This document shows, piece by piece, positions 9,733-18,225 of a stretch of 64,000 nucleotides of DNA. Numbering within the stretch: position 1 is the stretch's first letter; every line of letters starts with the position of its first letter. Location of the stretch: the NCBI RefSeq assembly GCF_019904155.1, contig NZ_JAHCMB010000046.1:124428-188427 (forward strand), in the 5' to 3' direction. This DNA is from Paenibacillus sinensis (GTDB lineage: Bacteria; Bacillota; Bacilli; Paenibacillales; Paenibacillaceae). The notes below the pieces were generated by a model. The model saw only the letters and a list, made by a program, of their open reading frames with translations, searched no databases and was not told where the DNA came from. The translations under genes were made by a program, and so were the position numbers.

Positions 9733-9874
9733 TGGAGAACTCTTGAACTCTCTTTTTGACGAGTAACAAATGGTATTGTGAAGTTTGCGGGAAATTGTCG
9801 AAAGAAGTCTTGCAATCTGCCGCCTCTTGGAAGAGAATAAAGAAAGCCTGAAAATTTGCAAAAACTTATCCGGC

Positions 9875-9895
9875 GTTTGCATATAAGCTGCAAAC
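9875..9895. promoter_or_regulatory. palindrome upstream of purT (possible operator)
   Basis: Perfect 7-bp inverted repeat GTTTGCA-7 nt-TGCAAAC, 40 nt before the purT start. Related TTGCAA/TTTGCA words occur a little upstream (9810-9862). Position and symmetry suggest a repressor site or a leader hairpin; it is not an obvious PurR box. Confidence 0.35.
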
Positions 9896-9934
9896 CATGC
9901 CGCAAACATTTGCCGAAAGAGGTTGGATACCGAT

Positions 9935-11131
9935 ATGTGGGGATCTCCCTATTCTGCTCACAGCCGCAAGCTGATGCTGCTGGGCAGCGGAGAGTTGGGC
10001 AAGGAAGTGATTATTGAAGCACAGCGGCTTGGTGTGGAGACGATTGCCGTCGACCGCTACAAGGACGCTCCGGCGATGGGAGTCGCCCACAGGTCGTATG
10101 TGCTCGATATGCTGGACGGGGAAGCGCTGAAATCGCTGATCCGCTCCGAGAAGCCCGATGTTGTCGTACCGGAGATTGAAGCAATCGCGACAGACGCTCT
10201 TTTGGAGCTGGAAGAAGAAGGATTGTATGTGGTGCCGACGGCCCGGGCAGCCAAGCTGACCATGGACCGGGAGGGTATCAGGCGGCTTGCCGCCGAGAAG
10301 CTGGGTCTGCCTACGGCGGACTACCGCTTCGCGGACAGTCTGGACGAGCTGAAGAGAGCCATCGGCGAGCTGGGAACGCCCTGCGTGATCAAGCCGATCA
10401 TGAGCTCATCGGGCAAAGGCCAGAGCATCTGCCGGACGCCCGGCGATGCGGAAAGCTCTTGGGAGACGGCGCTGGAAGGCGCGCGCGCCAAGGGGACCAG
10501 AGTTATCGTAGAGGCGTTCGTTACGTTCGAGAGCGAGATTACGCTGCTCACTGTCCGGTCTTCATCAGGGACCGTGTTCTGCCCGCCGATCGGCCACATT
10601 CAGAAGGACGGCGATTATGTGGAGTCCTGGCAGCCGCATGCCATGAGCGCAGAGCAGCTCGCCAGCGCCCAGCATATCGCCCGCCTCGTGACCGATGAGC
10701 TCGGAGGCCGGGGGATATTCGGTGTCGAGCTGTTCCTGACGAAGGAAGGCGTTCTGTTCAGCGAGGTAAGTCCAAGGCCGCATGATACCGGCATGGTGAC
10801 GATGGCAACACAGGATTTGTCCGAATTCGCTCTGCATGTCAGAGCGGTGCTCGGATTTCCGGTCGAACCGGTGACACTCTTGTCTCCGGGAGCGTCTGCG
10901 ACGCTAAAGGCCGGACAAACTGCTGGCGGAAGGGCTTTTGCCGTAACCGGCCTGGAGCAAGCGCTGCGGCTTCCCCGCACGCAGGTCCGGGTATTTGGTA
11001 AACCGGAGGTACGTCCGGGACGGCGTATGGCCGTCGCGCTGAGCGCGGCGGATCATGTTGATCAAGCGCGGGAGACAGCCAAACTGGCGGCCTCACTGCT
11101 AAAAGTGGAGGTATGCGAAGATGGACAGTAG
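9935..11131 (+). CDS. purT: formate-dependent phosphoribosylglycinamide formyltransferase
   Basis: PurT is an ATP-grasp enzyme that makes formyl-GAR from GAR, formate and ATP in purine synthesis, replacing the folate-dependent PurN reaction. The 398-aa protein begins with the typical [22 protein letters not shown] nucleotide-binding start. It continues with the ATP-grasp lid and core ([15 protein letters not shown]) and the metal-binding part (GVELF... [15 protein letters not shown]). ATG 9935 gives the family length; AAAGAGG lies 12 nt upstream, a little far, and a TTG at 9923 is an alternative. The end overlaps the next gene by 11 nt, so the two are cotranscribed. Confidence 0.95.
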   Translation: MWGSPYSAHSRKLMLLGSGELGKEVIIEAQRLGVETIAVDRYKDAPAMGVAHRSYVLDMLDGEALKSLIRSEKPDVVVPEIEAIATDALLELEEEGLYVVPTARAAKLTMDREGIRRLAAEKLGLPTADYRFADSLDELKRAIGELGTPCVIKPIMSSSGKGQSICRTPGDAESSWETALEGARAKGTRVIVEAFVTFESEITLLTVRSSSGTVFCPPIGHIQKDGDYVESWQPHAMSAEQLASAQHIARLVTDELGGRGIFGVELFLTKEGVLFSEVSPRPHDTGMVTMATQDLSEFALHVRAVLGFPVEPVTLLSPGASATLKAGQTAGGRAFAVTGLEQALRLPRTQVRVFGKPEVRPGRRMAVALSAADHVDQARETAKLAASLLKVEVCEDGQ

Positions 11132-11582
11132 TATTCAGGCACCGGCTCTTCAAATCCGCAAATATGAGATGAATGATTTGGAGACCGTAACAGCGCTGCT
11201 GAGATCATTCGGTTATCCGACAACTCTCAGCGTGATGAGAGACAGAATGCAGACTGTGGAGAACAGCGACGCTCACTGCACGCTGATTGCCGAAGTGGAC
11301 CATGAAGTCGTCGGTATGATCGAACTGCGGGAAGTAGTATCTTACTGCAAGCAGAAGGATACTGTCGCTGAAATCACTGCCATAATCGTAGCGGAGCAGC
11401 TCCGGGGTGAAGGTCTTGGCAGACGGCTTATGAACGCCGGTGAAGAATGGGCGAGAAGCCTGGCCTGCAAGCAGCTGTTTCTATGCAGCGGCAACCGCGT
11501 AGAGCGTGCGCCGGCGCATGCTTTCTACCGCCATCTGGGCTTTGAACAAAAAGGCTACCGTTTCAGTAAATCGCTCTTATAG
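11121..11582 (+). CDS. GNAT-family N-acetyltransferase
   Basis: A 153-aa single-domain GNAT protein. The acetyl-CoA binding motif A is seen in [28 protein letters not shown] (Q/R-x-x-G-x-G/A), and motif B in [28 protein letters not shown] 11121 has GGAGGT 8 nt upstream and overlaps the end of purT by 11 nt, so it is translated from the purT message. The substrate cannot be read from sequence; the linkage to purine synthesis is suggestive only. A terminator follows at 11614-11641. Confidence 0.9.
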   Translation: MDSSIQAPALQIRKYEMNDLETVTALLRSFGYPTTLSVMRDRMQTVENSDAHCTLIAEVDHEVVGMIELREVVSYCKQKDTVAEITAIIVAEQLRGEGLGRRLMNAGEEWARSLACKQLFLCSGNRVERAPAHAFYRHLGFEQKGYRFSKSLL

Positions 11583-11613
11583 CCGTTCTTTCCTAATGAT
11601 CGATTAACGCCAT

Positions 11614-11641
11614 CCCTGCTGCCGGCAGGGGTGTTTTTTTT
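11614..11641 (+). terminator. intrinsic terminator after the purT unit
   Basis: CCCTGC / GCAGGG stem with a 5-nt loop, followed by GTG and eight T. Confidence 0.85.
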
Positions 11642-11666
11642 GAACAATATCTGCGATCAGGTCGCC

Positions 11667-11816
11667 TTAAGGCACAATAATGATATGTAACCCGAACGGA
11701 GGTTCTTGAAACGGATTGCCAAGGCATGCGCTGGGAGGGTAATTTAGAAGACGTTTTTTTCGTTCGGCTGCTGAATTAGGGGCAGGCTCTAACTGCGCTA
11801 CCGGGTCTTTTGTCAT
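11667..11816 (-). CDS. small 49-aa protein, unknown
   Basis: A short ORF on the minus strand whose ATG (11816-11814) is preceded by a strong Shine-Dalgarno stretch, CGGAGGGAAGGG, about 8 nt away. The product starts MTKDPVAQLEP, has a basic centre (ERKKRLLNYPP), one Cys, and a Pro-rich hydrophobic end (FGLHIIIVP). It lies divergent to the NifX-like gene, with only 114 nt between their start codons. I do not recognise the family. The good ribosome site and position in an otherwise empty 348-nt gap are the evidence; chance cannot be excluded. Confidence 0.5.
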   Translation of the reverse strand: MTKDPVAQLEPAPNSAAERKKRLLNYPPSACLGNPFQEPPFGLHIIIVP

Positions 11817-11930
11817 TGCCCTTCCCTCCGTTTTCATGCTAAAATTTTTGCTAACATGCACGGGATTAGTCGTCGCGCGGCAGATTCGGACCTCCCGGCG
11901 AGGCGGGCACGAGGCGAAAGGAGAACTAGA

Positions 11931-12305
11931 ATGGCCTATAAATTGGCGGTGGGAAGCAGCGACGGGGAAGTCGTGGATCAGCATTTTGGCAGAAGCGAGC
12001 GTTTTTATATTTATGAGGTGGAGGATGCCGGGACCTGGAGTCTCCTGGAGATCCGGGATAACGCTACGACCCGTGATGAAGGAGAGCATAACGGCGGAGA
12101 GCTTGCCCGGACGATTGATCTGCTCCGGGATTGCAGCCAGGTGCTCGTGATGCAGATCGGCCCGGGAGCGCAGCAGACGCTCAAGAGCAAGGGTATAACC
12201 GTGTATTCCAGCAGGGGAACGGTTGAGGATGCTCTAGGCAAGCTGATCGCCTTCGAGAACAAGCGCAAAAACCGGTTGTTTCTGGACCGAAGCCAGGCGG
12301 AGTGA
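11931..12305 (+). CDS. stand-alone NifX/NifB-C-terminal-domain (dinitrogenase Fe-Mo cofactor) family protein
   Basis: A 124-aa protein of the family that binds and carries iron-sulfur cofactor precursors (NifX, NafY, the NifB C-terminal domain). It shows the family's start (MAYKLAVGSSDGEVVDQHFG, then RFYIYEVED) and the later LLRDCSQVLVMQIGPGAQQTLKSKGI block, similar to the C-terminal domain of the NifB in this window. AAAGGAG lies 7 nt before ATG 11931, although the frame is open further upstream. It ends at a strong terminator (12368-12414) and stands alone, 27 kb from the nitrogenase-like genes. A link to them is plausible but not shown; such proteins also occur outside nitrogenase clusters. 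Confidence 0.85.
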   Translation: MAYKLAVGSSDGEVVDQHFGRSERFYIYEVEDAGTWSLLEIRDNATTRDEGEHNGGELARTIDLLRDCSQVLVMQIGPGAQQTLKSKGITVYSSRGTVEDALGKLIAFENKRKNRLFLDRSQAE

Positions 12306-12367
12306 GATAGCAGCTTTGGCTTACTTTGTCGTCCCGAGAGGCCATTAGCGGCTCCTTCAGCAATAAC

Positions 12368-12414
12368 GGCGGACCGCTTCCGGTATAACCGGAGGCGGTT
12401 CGCCGTATTTTTTT
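12368..12414 (+). terminator. intrinsic terminator after the NifX-like gene
   Basis: A 17-bp stem (GGCGGACCGC... / ...GCGGTTCGCC, with G-U pairs) with a 3-nt loop, then GTA and seven T. It faces the VOC gene, which is convergent. Confidence 0.9.
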
Positions 12415-12432
12415 AAATAAACATAAGCGATT

Positions 12433-12858
12433 TCAGGTTTGAGAAGGATCGAAATGACTGAGCTGCCAGCCGATGCCGAACTTGTCATTCACCATGCCGT
12501 AACACTTGCTCCAGAAGGTCTCCTGCATATCCATGATGACGGTGCCGCCTTCCTTCAGCTTGGCGAAGAAGGATTTCAGCTCCTCCACATCGCTGCTGTT
12601 CACAACCAGGCTGATATTATTGCCTTCGATAAAGCTCGAGCCCGGAAGGACGTCGGAGAACATGAGCCGTCCCCCTTTGATATCGAGAAAAGTGTGCATG
12701 ACAAGGTCCTTGGCTTCCTCGGGGAGTGTGAACTTCGGATTCGGCGGATTGTCACCGAACGTCATGACAGGCTGCTTGTCCACTCCGAAAACTTCCGCAT
12801 AATACTCCACGGCTTCGCGGCAATTCCCGTTAAAGTTGATATACGTTTCGATGGCCAC
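12433..12858 (-). CDS. VOC-superfamily protein (PhnB-like)
   Basis: A 141-aa glyoxalase-fold protein of the PhnB-like group, often annotated as 3-demethylubiquinone-9 methyltransferase-like without evidence of that activity. Typical features are INFNGNCREAVEYYAEVFG at the start, LVMHTFLDIKGGRLMFSD in the middle and WSKCYGMVNDKFGIGWQLSH at the end (repeat of the beta-alpha-beta module). The start is GTG at 12858 with AAGGAGG 7 nt upstream. Substrate unknown. Monocistronic and convergent with the NifX-like gene. Confidence 0.88.
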   Translation of the reverse strand: MAIETYINFNGNCREAVEYYAEVFGVDKQPVMTFGDNPPNPKFTLPEEAKDLVMHTFLDIKGGRLMFSDVLPGSSFIEGNNISLVVNSSDVEELKSFFAKLKEGGTVIMDMQETFWSKCYGMVNDKFGIGWQLSHFDPSQT

Positions 12859-13078
12859 TTTTTTTCCTCCTTAAGTAAGGTATGGATGGGGGGTTCCCCT
12901 TATTCATTCTAATACATGCCCATACGCTTTCCCAGTCTTGACAGTCTGCCGGAACCCTAAACAGCATAGAAAGATTAAGAATTTGTAATCGCTCGCATCA
13001 CGACTCTATCCTCACCAAGCCCGCATCTTTCTCATAGTCTATAGGCAAATGCCTTATTAGATCAGGAGGAAGAACCGG

Positions 13079-15058
13079 ATGATCAGAATCAGCTTGGATG
13101 ATCTTCAGCCGGGAGGACGCAGGAAGCCTGCCGCTCCCGAGGTGAGAAAATGGGATGGTGAGGGATGGACTATCAGCGTTCCCCAGCCGGAATGGAATGA
13201 ACGAAGCGGTGCGGAAGCCTGCGCCCTGCTGCCGGCGGAACCGGGCTGGTACCGGATCGATATTCACGGCGGCGGCACAATCGCGGAATCCGGGTCTGCG
13301 GAGAAGGAGACAGCCGCTCTCAGTGACAGCGGGCTCAACGAGCTGCGCGCGGCCTTCCCGCATCCCGCGCCCTTCCGTCTAGCGGAAGGAACGCTGTGGG
13401 GATACATTGCCGACAACGGACGGACGGCCATCGAGCCGCATTACGAATATGCAGAGGAGTTTCAATCGAACGGCCTGGCAGTCGTCCAGCGCAGCGGTCT
13501 GGCCGGATTGATCGACCGCACTGGGAAGGAGACAGTTAAGCCGTCGTTCAATTATATCGGCAACTTCTCGGAGGGCAGCGCGCCGGCGAGCGACAGCAAG
13601 GGCTACCTGCTGATCAATGAGAAGGGCAAGCCGCTGACCGGACGGCGATACGAATATTTGAACGGTTTGAAGGATGGCCGGGCACTGTTCTCCAGACAGA
13701 TGGCGGAAGGAGTAACGAGATACGGCTATCTGGACCGGGTGGGCCGTGAGGTGATTCCTCCCCGGTATGAGGACGCAAATGAATTCAGCGGCTGCCGGGC
13801 GCTCGTGAAATTGCAGGAGAATGAGTTTGCCCTGATCGACACGGAAGGGACGGTCCTGCATACGTACCAGCATCCCTATGTCGGGACGCCGGGGGACGGG
13901 CTGCTTCCTTTTCAGGAGACGGTGAACGGGCGTTACGGCTACATCCGGGAGGATGGCAGTACGGCGATCGCGCCTCAGTTCACTTCGGCGCTCCCTTTCT
14001 TCGAAGGCCGGGCGGTAGTCAATACCGCAGAGAATTTCGAGAATGGATATGGCTTGATTGATTCGGGCGGCCGGTTTATCGTCCAGCCGGGCTACGAGCA
14101 AATCGAGCAGATGGGCGAGAATGTGATTGCGCTTGGCGTGCCGCTTGACCCGGCCCAGCCGTTCAGGGGGAATGTATTTACAATTGCCGATGCGGAGTCG
14201 GGGACGGTATTGAATGCACATCCCCTGCGCGGCGTGGACCGTTTCAGCCAGGGGTTCGCCTCTGTCTACGACGAGCATGAGACGTATATGATCGATGTGA
14301 CCGGCAGACGCGCACCGGGTCTGCCAGTCCTCCCCGGAACGGGAAGCTTGACGTTCAGCGGCCGGCTGATCCGCGCGAATGTGGATCAGCGCACGTCTTA
14401 TTACAACCGGGACGGACGATTGGTTTGGAGTGAGAACACCCTCATCACGCTTCGTCCCCCGTACGCCGTCCAGGAAATCAAATTCCGGCCGAACTTCGAT
14501 TATCTCGTCTATTATCCCGTAGTGAAAGGAATCGCCGATCCCTCCGTCATGGAGAGCGTGAATCGCAAGCTGAAAGAGCTGTCGCTCCCGGATGCAGGGA
14601 CGCCGGCTGCCGAGCGGACCTCCAGCTATACCGGCGATTTCTCGGTTTCGTTCTTCCGGAAGATCCTGCTGCAGCTGGAACTGGAGGGTTACAACTACCC
14701 CTTCGGCGCCGCTCACGGGATGCCGACCCGGATCTATGAGAAGATCGATCTGCGAAGCGGCGTATTTTATCAGCTGAAGGACCTCTTCAAGCCTTCCGTC
14801 GATTATACCGGACCCCTGAGCGAAATTGTGGCCGGCCAAATCAAGACCGATCCTCAATATTCATATGTATTCCCTGACGCCTTCAAGGGGATCGCACCGG
14901 ACCAGCCGTTCTTTGTGGATGCCGATGCGCTCTACCTGTATTTTAACCCGTACGATATTGCTCCCTATTCGGCCGGCTTTCCTACCTTCCGTATTCCGTT
15001 CGCGCAGATCATGGGTCTCATCAATACCAATGGAGCATTCTGGCGCTCGTTCCATTGA
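13079..15058 (+). CDS. WG-repeat protein with C-terminal DUF3298 (RsiV-like) domain
   Basis: The 659-aa protein has an N-terminal ~100 residues of no clear type. From about residue 105 to 400 there are several WG beta repeats (WGYIADNGRTAIEPHYEYAEEF, YGYLDRVGREVIPPRYEDANEF, YGYIREDGSTAIAPQFTSALPF, YGLIDSGGRFIVQPGYEQIEQM). The C-terminal ~180 residues resemble the DUF3298/RsiV extracellular domain (HGMPTRIYEKIDLRSG..YQLKDLF, then FFVDADALYLYFNPYDIAPYSAG). In RsiV that domain binds lysozyme, but it is common and does not prove such a role here. No signal peptide is evident. ATG 13079 follows AGGAGGA by 8 nt. A 492-codon antisense frame over this gene is a composition shadow. Confidence 0.9.
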   Translation: MIRISLDDLQPGGRRKPAAPEVRKWDGEGWTISVPQPEWNERSGAEACALLPAEPGWYRIDIHGGGTIAESGSAEKETAALSDSGLNELRAAFPHPAPFRLAEGTLWGYIADNGRTAIEPHYEYAEEFQSNGLAVVQRSGLAGLIDRTGKETVKPSFNYIGNFSEGSAPASDSKGYLLINEKGKPLTGRRYEYLNGLKDGRALFSRQMAEGVTRYGYLDRVGREVIPPRYEDANEFSGCRALVKLQENEFALIDTEGTVLHTYQHPYVGTPGDGLLPFQETVNGRYGYIREDGSTAIAPQFTSALPFFEGRAVVNTAENFENGYGLIDSGGRFIVQPGYEQIEQMGENVIALGVPLDPAQPFRGNVFTIADAESGTVLNAHPLRGVDRFSQGFASVYDEHETYMIDVTGRRAPGLPVLPGTGSLTFSGRLIRANVDQRTSYYNRDGRLVWSENTLITLRPPYAVQEIKFRPNFDYLVYYPVVKGIADPSVMESVNRKLKELSLPDAGTPAAERTSSYTGDFSVSFFRKILLQLELEGYNYPFGAAHGMPTRIYEKIDLRSGVFYQLKDLFKPSVDYTGPLSEIVAGQIKTDPQYSYVFPDAFKGIAPDQPFFVDADALYLYFNPYDIAPYSAGFPTFRIPFAQIMGLINTNGAFWRSFH

Positions 15059-15144
15059 TGGAATAGCTTAATATCCTCGGCCTGTAGCCTGCAACTTCCG
15101 GAGCGGCTCTGGCAGAAATTAACGTCTCCCACAGCATGCGTAAT

Positions 15145-15173
15145 ATGTTACAATGACGAAGGAACATGTTACA
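15145..15173. promoter_or_regulatory. direct repeat upstream of the CAP-protein gene
   Basis: ATGTTACA occurs at 15145-15152 and 15166-15173, exactly 21 bp apart (two helical turns), about 65-90 nt before the start codon. The spacing fits a factor binding twice on one face of the DNA. The regulator is unknown. Confidence 0.3.
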
Positions 15174-15237
15174 AAAATGTAATCATTGCCTCGAACATCA
15201 CGGCATCGATAAACATCACGAAAAGGGAGATGGCAAA

Positions 15238-16050
15238 ATGAACAGCAAAATGAACAGCAAAATGGTCAAAGCACTCATCAGCGGAAGCGTGGCGGCGGTA
15301 CTGGCGCTAGGCATTTCTTTGCCGTCGCAGGCAGATGCGGCTTCAGCGCAGACTTCAGATAGCGGAACGATTACGTACGACCAAATTATGAATTTTTGGA
15401 AACAATTCTATAATCAAGCCGGCTCCGGTTCGGTGAAGACCACCGTACCTGTCACCGGGGTAACTCCGGCTAAACCGGCAGCGGGAACATCGGGTGGAAC
15501 AGGATCGGCGGACTCTGCCGGAACTGCAGGGACATCGGCAGGCACAGGTTCCGAGACCAAGCCAACCACCGGAACAACCGCTCCGTCAACAGGAACGACG
15601 ACGCCGACTACAGGAACAACGACGCCGTCTACAGGAACAACAGCGCCAGCCACCGGAACGACAACGGCTGCTTCCGACTCCTCTGCGTATGTGAAAGAAG
15701 TTGTATCGCTGGTCAATGCGGAACGCGCCAAAGCGGGACTTGCGCCGCTCAAGGCTCTTGACAGCCTGAACAAGGTGGCTGCTGCCAAAGCGACGGATAT
15801 GCGGAGCAACAACTACTTCTCCCATACTTCGCCGACCTATGGTTCGCCGTTTGATATGATGAAATCCTTCGGCGTCAGCTTCGGCTATGCAGGCGAGAAT
15901 ATCGCCATGGGACAGAAGACGCCGCAGCAAGTAATGAATGACTGGATGAACAGCGCCGGACACAAGGCCAACATCCTGAGCAAGAACTTCGATTCGATCG
16001 GCGTGGGCTTCGACAACAACTACTGGGTTCAAGAGTTTACCGGCAATTAA
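15238..16050 (+). CDS. secreted CAP/SCP-domain protein (YkwD-like)
   Basis: A 270-aa exported protein. The N-terminus is a signal peptide (basic MNSKMNSKMVKAL, hydrophobic core, likely cut after QADA-ASA). A Gly/Ser/Thr/Pro linker (residues ~65-145) contains five 7-residue copies of the type (S/T/A)TGTT(T/A)P. The C-terminal ~120 residues are a CAP domain: VVSLVNAERAKAGLAPL, MRSNNYFSHTSPTYGSPFDMM, GENIAMGQ, VMNDWMNSAGHKANIL and FDSIGVGF. This is the family of B. subtilis YkwD, of unproven enzymatic role in the envelope. ATG 15238 is chosen because AAAAGGGAGA precedes it at the right distance; the frame is open upstream. A terminator follows. Confidence 0.92.
   Translation: MNSKMNSKMVKALISGSVAAVLALGISLPSQADAASAQTSDSGTITYDQIMNFWKQFYNQAGSGSVKTTVPVTGVTPAKPAAGTSGGTGSADSAGTAGTSAGTGSETKPTTGTTAPSTGTTTPTTGTTTPSTGTTAPATGTTTAASDSSAYVKEVVSLVNAERAKAGLAPLKALDSLNKVAAAKATDMRSNNYFSHTSPTYGSPFDMMKSFGVSFGYAGENIAMGQKTPQQVMNDWMNSAGHKANILSKNFDSIGVGFDNNYWVQEFTGN
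15563..15668 (+). repeat. 21-bp coding repeat, about five copies
   Basis: Imperfect tandem units built on ACAGGAACAACG-ACGCCG encode the Thr/Gly/Pro linker of the CAP protein. This is a protein-level linker repeat, not a CRISPR. Confidence 0.8.
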
Positions 16051-16062
16051 GCTGCGAGCTTT

Positions 16063-16105
16063 AAGCCGCTTCGGACATCTTCGGATGGCCGGGGCGGCTT
16101 TTTTC
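16063..16105 (+). terminator. intrinsic terminator after the CAP gene
   Basis: AAGCCGC / GCGGCTT outer stem with an inner CGGA/TTCGG-type stem, followed by TTTTT. Confidence 0.75.
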
Positions 16106-16211
16106 TTGAGCCGTGCATTTGCATTAGGGCTTGCTTTGGAATTTGCAAAATGTACATAGAAGAATTATGTTTAAATACAGCAGAATTTGTGGAGAGAACG
16201 GAGGAATCGAC

Positions 16212-17222
16212 TTGAAGGATTTCAAATGGCCCTGGAGAGGCATCGCCTTATTGTCCATCGCCGTTACGCTGATGCTCGTATTCGGCTTCATATATGCCGC
16301 TCAAGATGTTATTTATCCCAAAGGGGCCGCATCGGCTGAGGCTCTGCCGGAGAATTCAGCCGCCCCTGGCGCGGAGACTTCGGGCAAGCTCCGGATTGCG
16401 GCGGTCGGAGACTCGCTCGCCAAGGGAACGGGAGACGACAAGGGCGAGGGCTTCGTGCGCCGCGCCGTCGCCGGTCTGTCCTCCAGCGGGACGCCGGCCG
16501 AACTTGTAGGCAATTTGGGCATCAACGGACTGACGACTGCGGGCCTGCAGGCGAAGCTGAAGGAGCAGGGCGTGAAATATGTTCTGGAACAGGCCGATAT
16601 TATCCTTGTGTCGATCGGCGGCAATGATTTGTTCCAGGGGGCGCAGAGCATGCTGAATGAAGCATCCGGGTCCGGCGGCAGTGCAGAGGCTGGCGGTTCT
16701 GCCGGCTCAGGCGGCGCGGCTTCCGGTTCCTCAGGCCGGGGATCGGCCGGGACCACGTCCAGTAGCGGCAGCGCTTACGCCGCGCCGGGCAGCGGAAATG
16801 AGGCCGGTTCCAACACGGCAGCCGAAGGCGAAACCGCTGACTCGGGCCGCGCATCTTCTGGCGAGGTCTTGCAGGACCTCGATCCCGCGAAGATGATGGG
16901 AGACATCCCCGCCGCATCCAAACGGCTGGAGACGGTGCTGAACGGGATCGAAGCGATCAATCCGAAGGCGAAGATTTACTATGTCGGCTTGTATAATCCC
17001 TTCGGGGATATAGAGGAAATGCTTCAGCCCGGCAACGAGGGCGTTACAGCGTGGAATTCGGCTGCTCTGGACATCATTAACCGTCATCCCAATATGACGC
17101 TGGTCCCGACCTTCGACCTGTTCGGCGGTCATCTGGACAAGTATTTGTCCAGCGATCATTTTCATCCGAACGGCGACGGCTACCAGCGCATGGCGGACCG
17201 GATCGTCCAGGCGATACGCTGA
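16212..17222 (+). CDS. membrane-anchored GDSL-family (SGNH) esterase/lipase
   Basis: A 336-aa protein with an N-terminal membrane anchor or signal (WRGIALLSIAVTLMLVFGFIYAA) and an extracellular SGNH hydrolase domain. Block I is IAAVGDSLAKGTG (nucleophile Ser in GDSL), block III is VSIGGNDLF (oxyanion Gly and Asn), and block V is SSDHFHPNGDGY (catalytic Asp and His). Between blocks III and V an ~80-residue Gly/Ser/Ala insert of low complexity is present. TTG 16212 is chosen because GGAGG lies 7 nt upstream; the ATGs further upstream lack a site. Only 19 nt separate it from the ABC exporter, so the three genes are probably one operon. Confidence 0.9.
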   Translation: MKDFKWPWRGIALLSIAVTLMLVFGFIYAAQDVIYPKGAASAEALPENSAAPGAETSGKLRIAAVGDSLAKGTGDDKGEGFVRRAVAGLSSSGTPAELVGNLGINGLTTAGLQAKLKEQGVKYVLEQADIILVSIGGNDLFQGAQSMLNEASGSGGSAEAGGSAGSGGAASGSSGRGSAGTTSSSGSAYAAPGSGNEAGSNTAAEGETADSGRASSGEVLQDLDPAKMMGDIPAASKRLETVLNGIEAINPKAKIYYVGLYNPFGDIEEMLQPGNEGVTAWNSAALDIINRHPNMTLVPTFDLFGGHLDKYLSSDHFHPNGDGYQRMADRIVQAIR

Positions 17223-17241
17223 CAGAAGGGAGTGGAATCGC

Positions 17242-18225
17242 ATGAACACAATCCGCAAAGAGAATGGGCAGGAGGAAATCGTGCTGTCCGTCCAGGGCGT
17301 CCGCAAGAAAATCGGGCGGAAATGGATCATCGACAATGTAACCTTCGATGTCCGGCAGGGTGAAATCTTCGGCTTCCTGGGCCCGAACGGAGCAGGGAAG
17401 ACGACCACCATCCGCATGCTGGTCGATCTGATCCGTCCGACTGTAGGCACAATCGCCGTCTGCGGCCATAACGTCAACAAAGAGCCGGAGAAGGCTCTTC
17501 AATATGTCGGCTCCATCGTGGAGAATCCTGAGGTTTACTCCTACCTGACGGGCTGGGAGAATCTTCAGCATTTCGCCCGGATGCAGCCCGGCGTGGACGA
17601 GGAGCGCATCAAGGAAGTCGTGGCAACGGTCCGGCTGGACCAGCGCATCCACGACAAGGTCCGCACCTACTCTCTCGGGATGCGCCAGCGGCTCGGCATC
17701 GCCCAGGCGCTGCTCGGGCGGCCCCGTCTGCTCATCCTCGACGAGCCGACGAACGGGCTGGACCCCAAAGGCATCAAGGAGCTGCGGGAATTTGTCCGCG
17801 AGCTGGCTGACGAGGGCATGGCCGTCTTCGTATCGAGCCATCTGCTAAGCGAAATTCAGCTGCTCTGCGACCGGGTAGCCATCATCAGCAAAGGCCGCGT
17901 TCTGGCCGTCGGCACTGTCAAGGAACTGGTCTCCCGCAATTCGCCTTATGTGCTGTGGGAGCTGCATCCCGCCGAACAAGGCGCCTCCTTTCTTCGGTCA
18001 AGACCGGAAGTAACAATCGCCGATCCCGCCGGGCTGGTGCTTGACGACACCGTTGTTGCCAACATGGGCAGCGGGACCATCGTCACCATTATGGATGAGG
18101 CGGCGGTGCCGGATACCGTCGTTTCGCTTGTGGGGGCAGGCATCGAGGTAAGGGCTGTACATAACATCCATCCGACCCTTGAACAGCTATTCCTGAAACT
18201 GACGGAGGGTGAGACCATTGATTAG
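17242..18225 (+). CDS. ABC exporter ATP-binding protein (BcrA/CcmA-type)
   Basis: A 327-aa cytoplasmic ATPase subunit. Walker A GPNGAGKTTTI, signature YSLGMRQRLG and Walker B LLILDEPTNGLD are all intact, followed by the switch His in SSHLL. The C-terminal ~100 residues form the extra beta-rich domain seen in BcrA/NatA-type subunits. GGGAG precedes ATG 17242. It overlaps the permease gene by 8 nt. The exported substrate (antibiotic peptide, ion or lipid) cannot be read from the sequence. Confidence 0.93.
   Translation: MNTIRKENGQEEIVLSVQGVRKKIGRKWIIDNVTFDVRQGEIFGFLGPNGAGKTTTIRMLVDLIRPTVGTIAVCGHNVNKEPEKALQYVGSIVENPEVYSYLTGWENLQHFARMQPGVDEERIKEVVATVRLDQRIHDKVRTYSLGMRQRLGIAQALLGRPRLLILDEPTNGLDPKGIKELREFVRELADEGMAVFVSSHLLSEIQLLCDRVAIISKGRVLAVGTVKELVSRNSPYVLWELHPAEQGASFLRSRPEVTIADPAGLVLDDTVVANMGSGTIVTIMDEAAVPDTVVSLVGAGIEVRAVHNIHPTLEQLFLKLTEGETID

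Noticed and set aside
13379-14857. 492-codon open frame on the minus strand
   Set aside because: It lies wholly antisense to the WG-repeat protein, has no ribosome site and no family features; it is a codon-composition shadow.
15563-15668. CRISPR-like short repeats
   Set aside because: They are 21-bp in-frame units encoding a Thr/Gly/Pro linker, without unique spacers.
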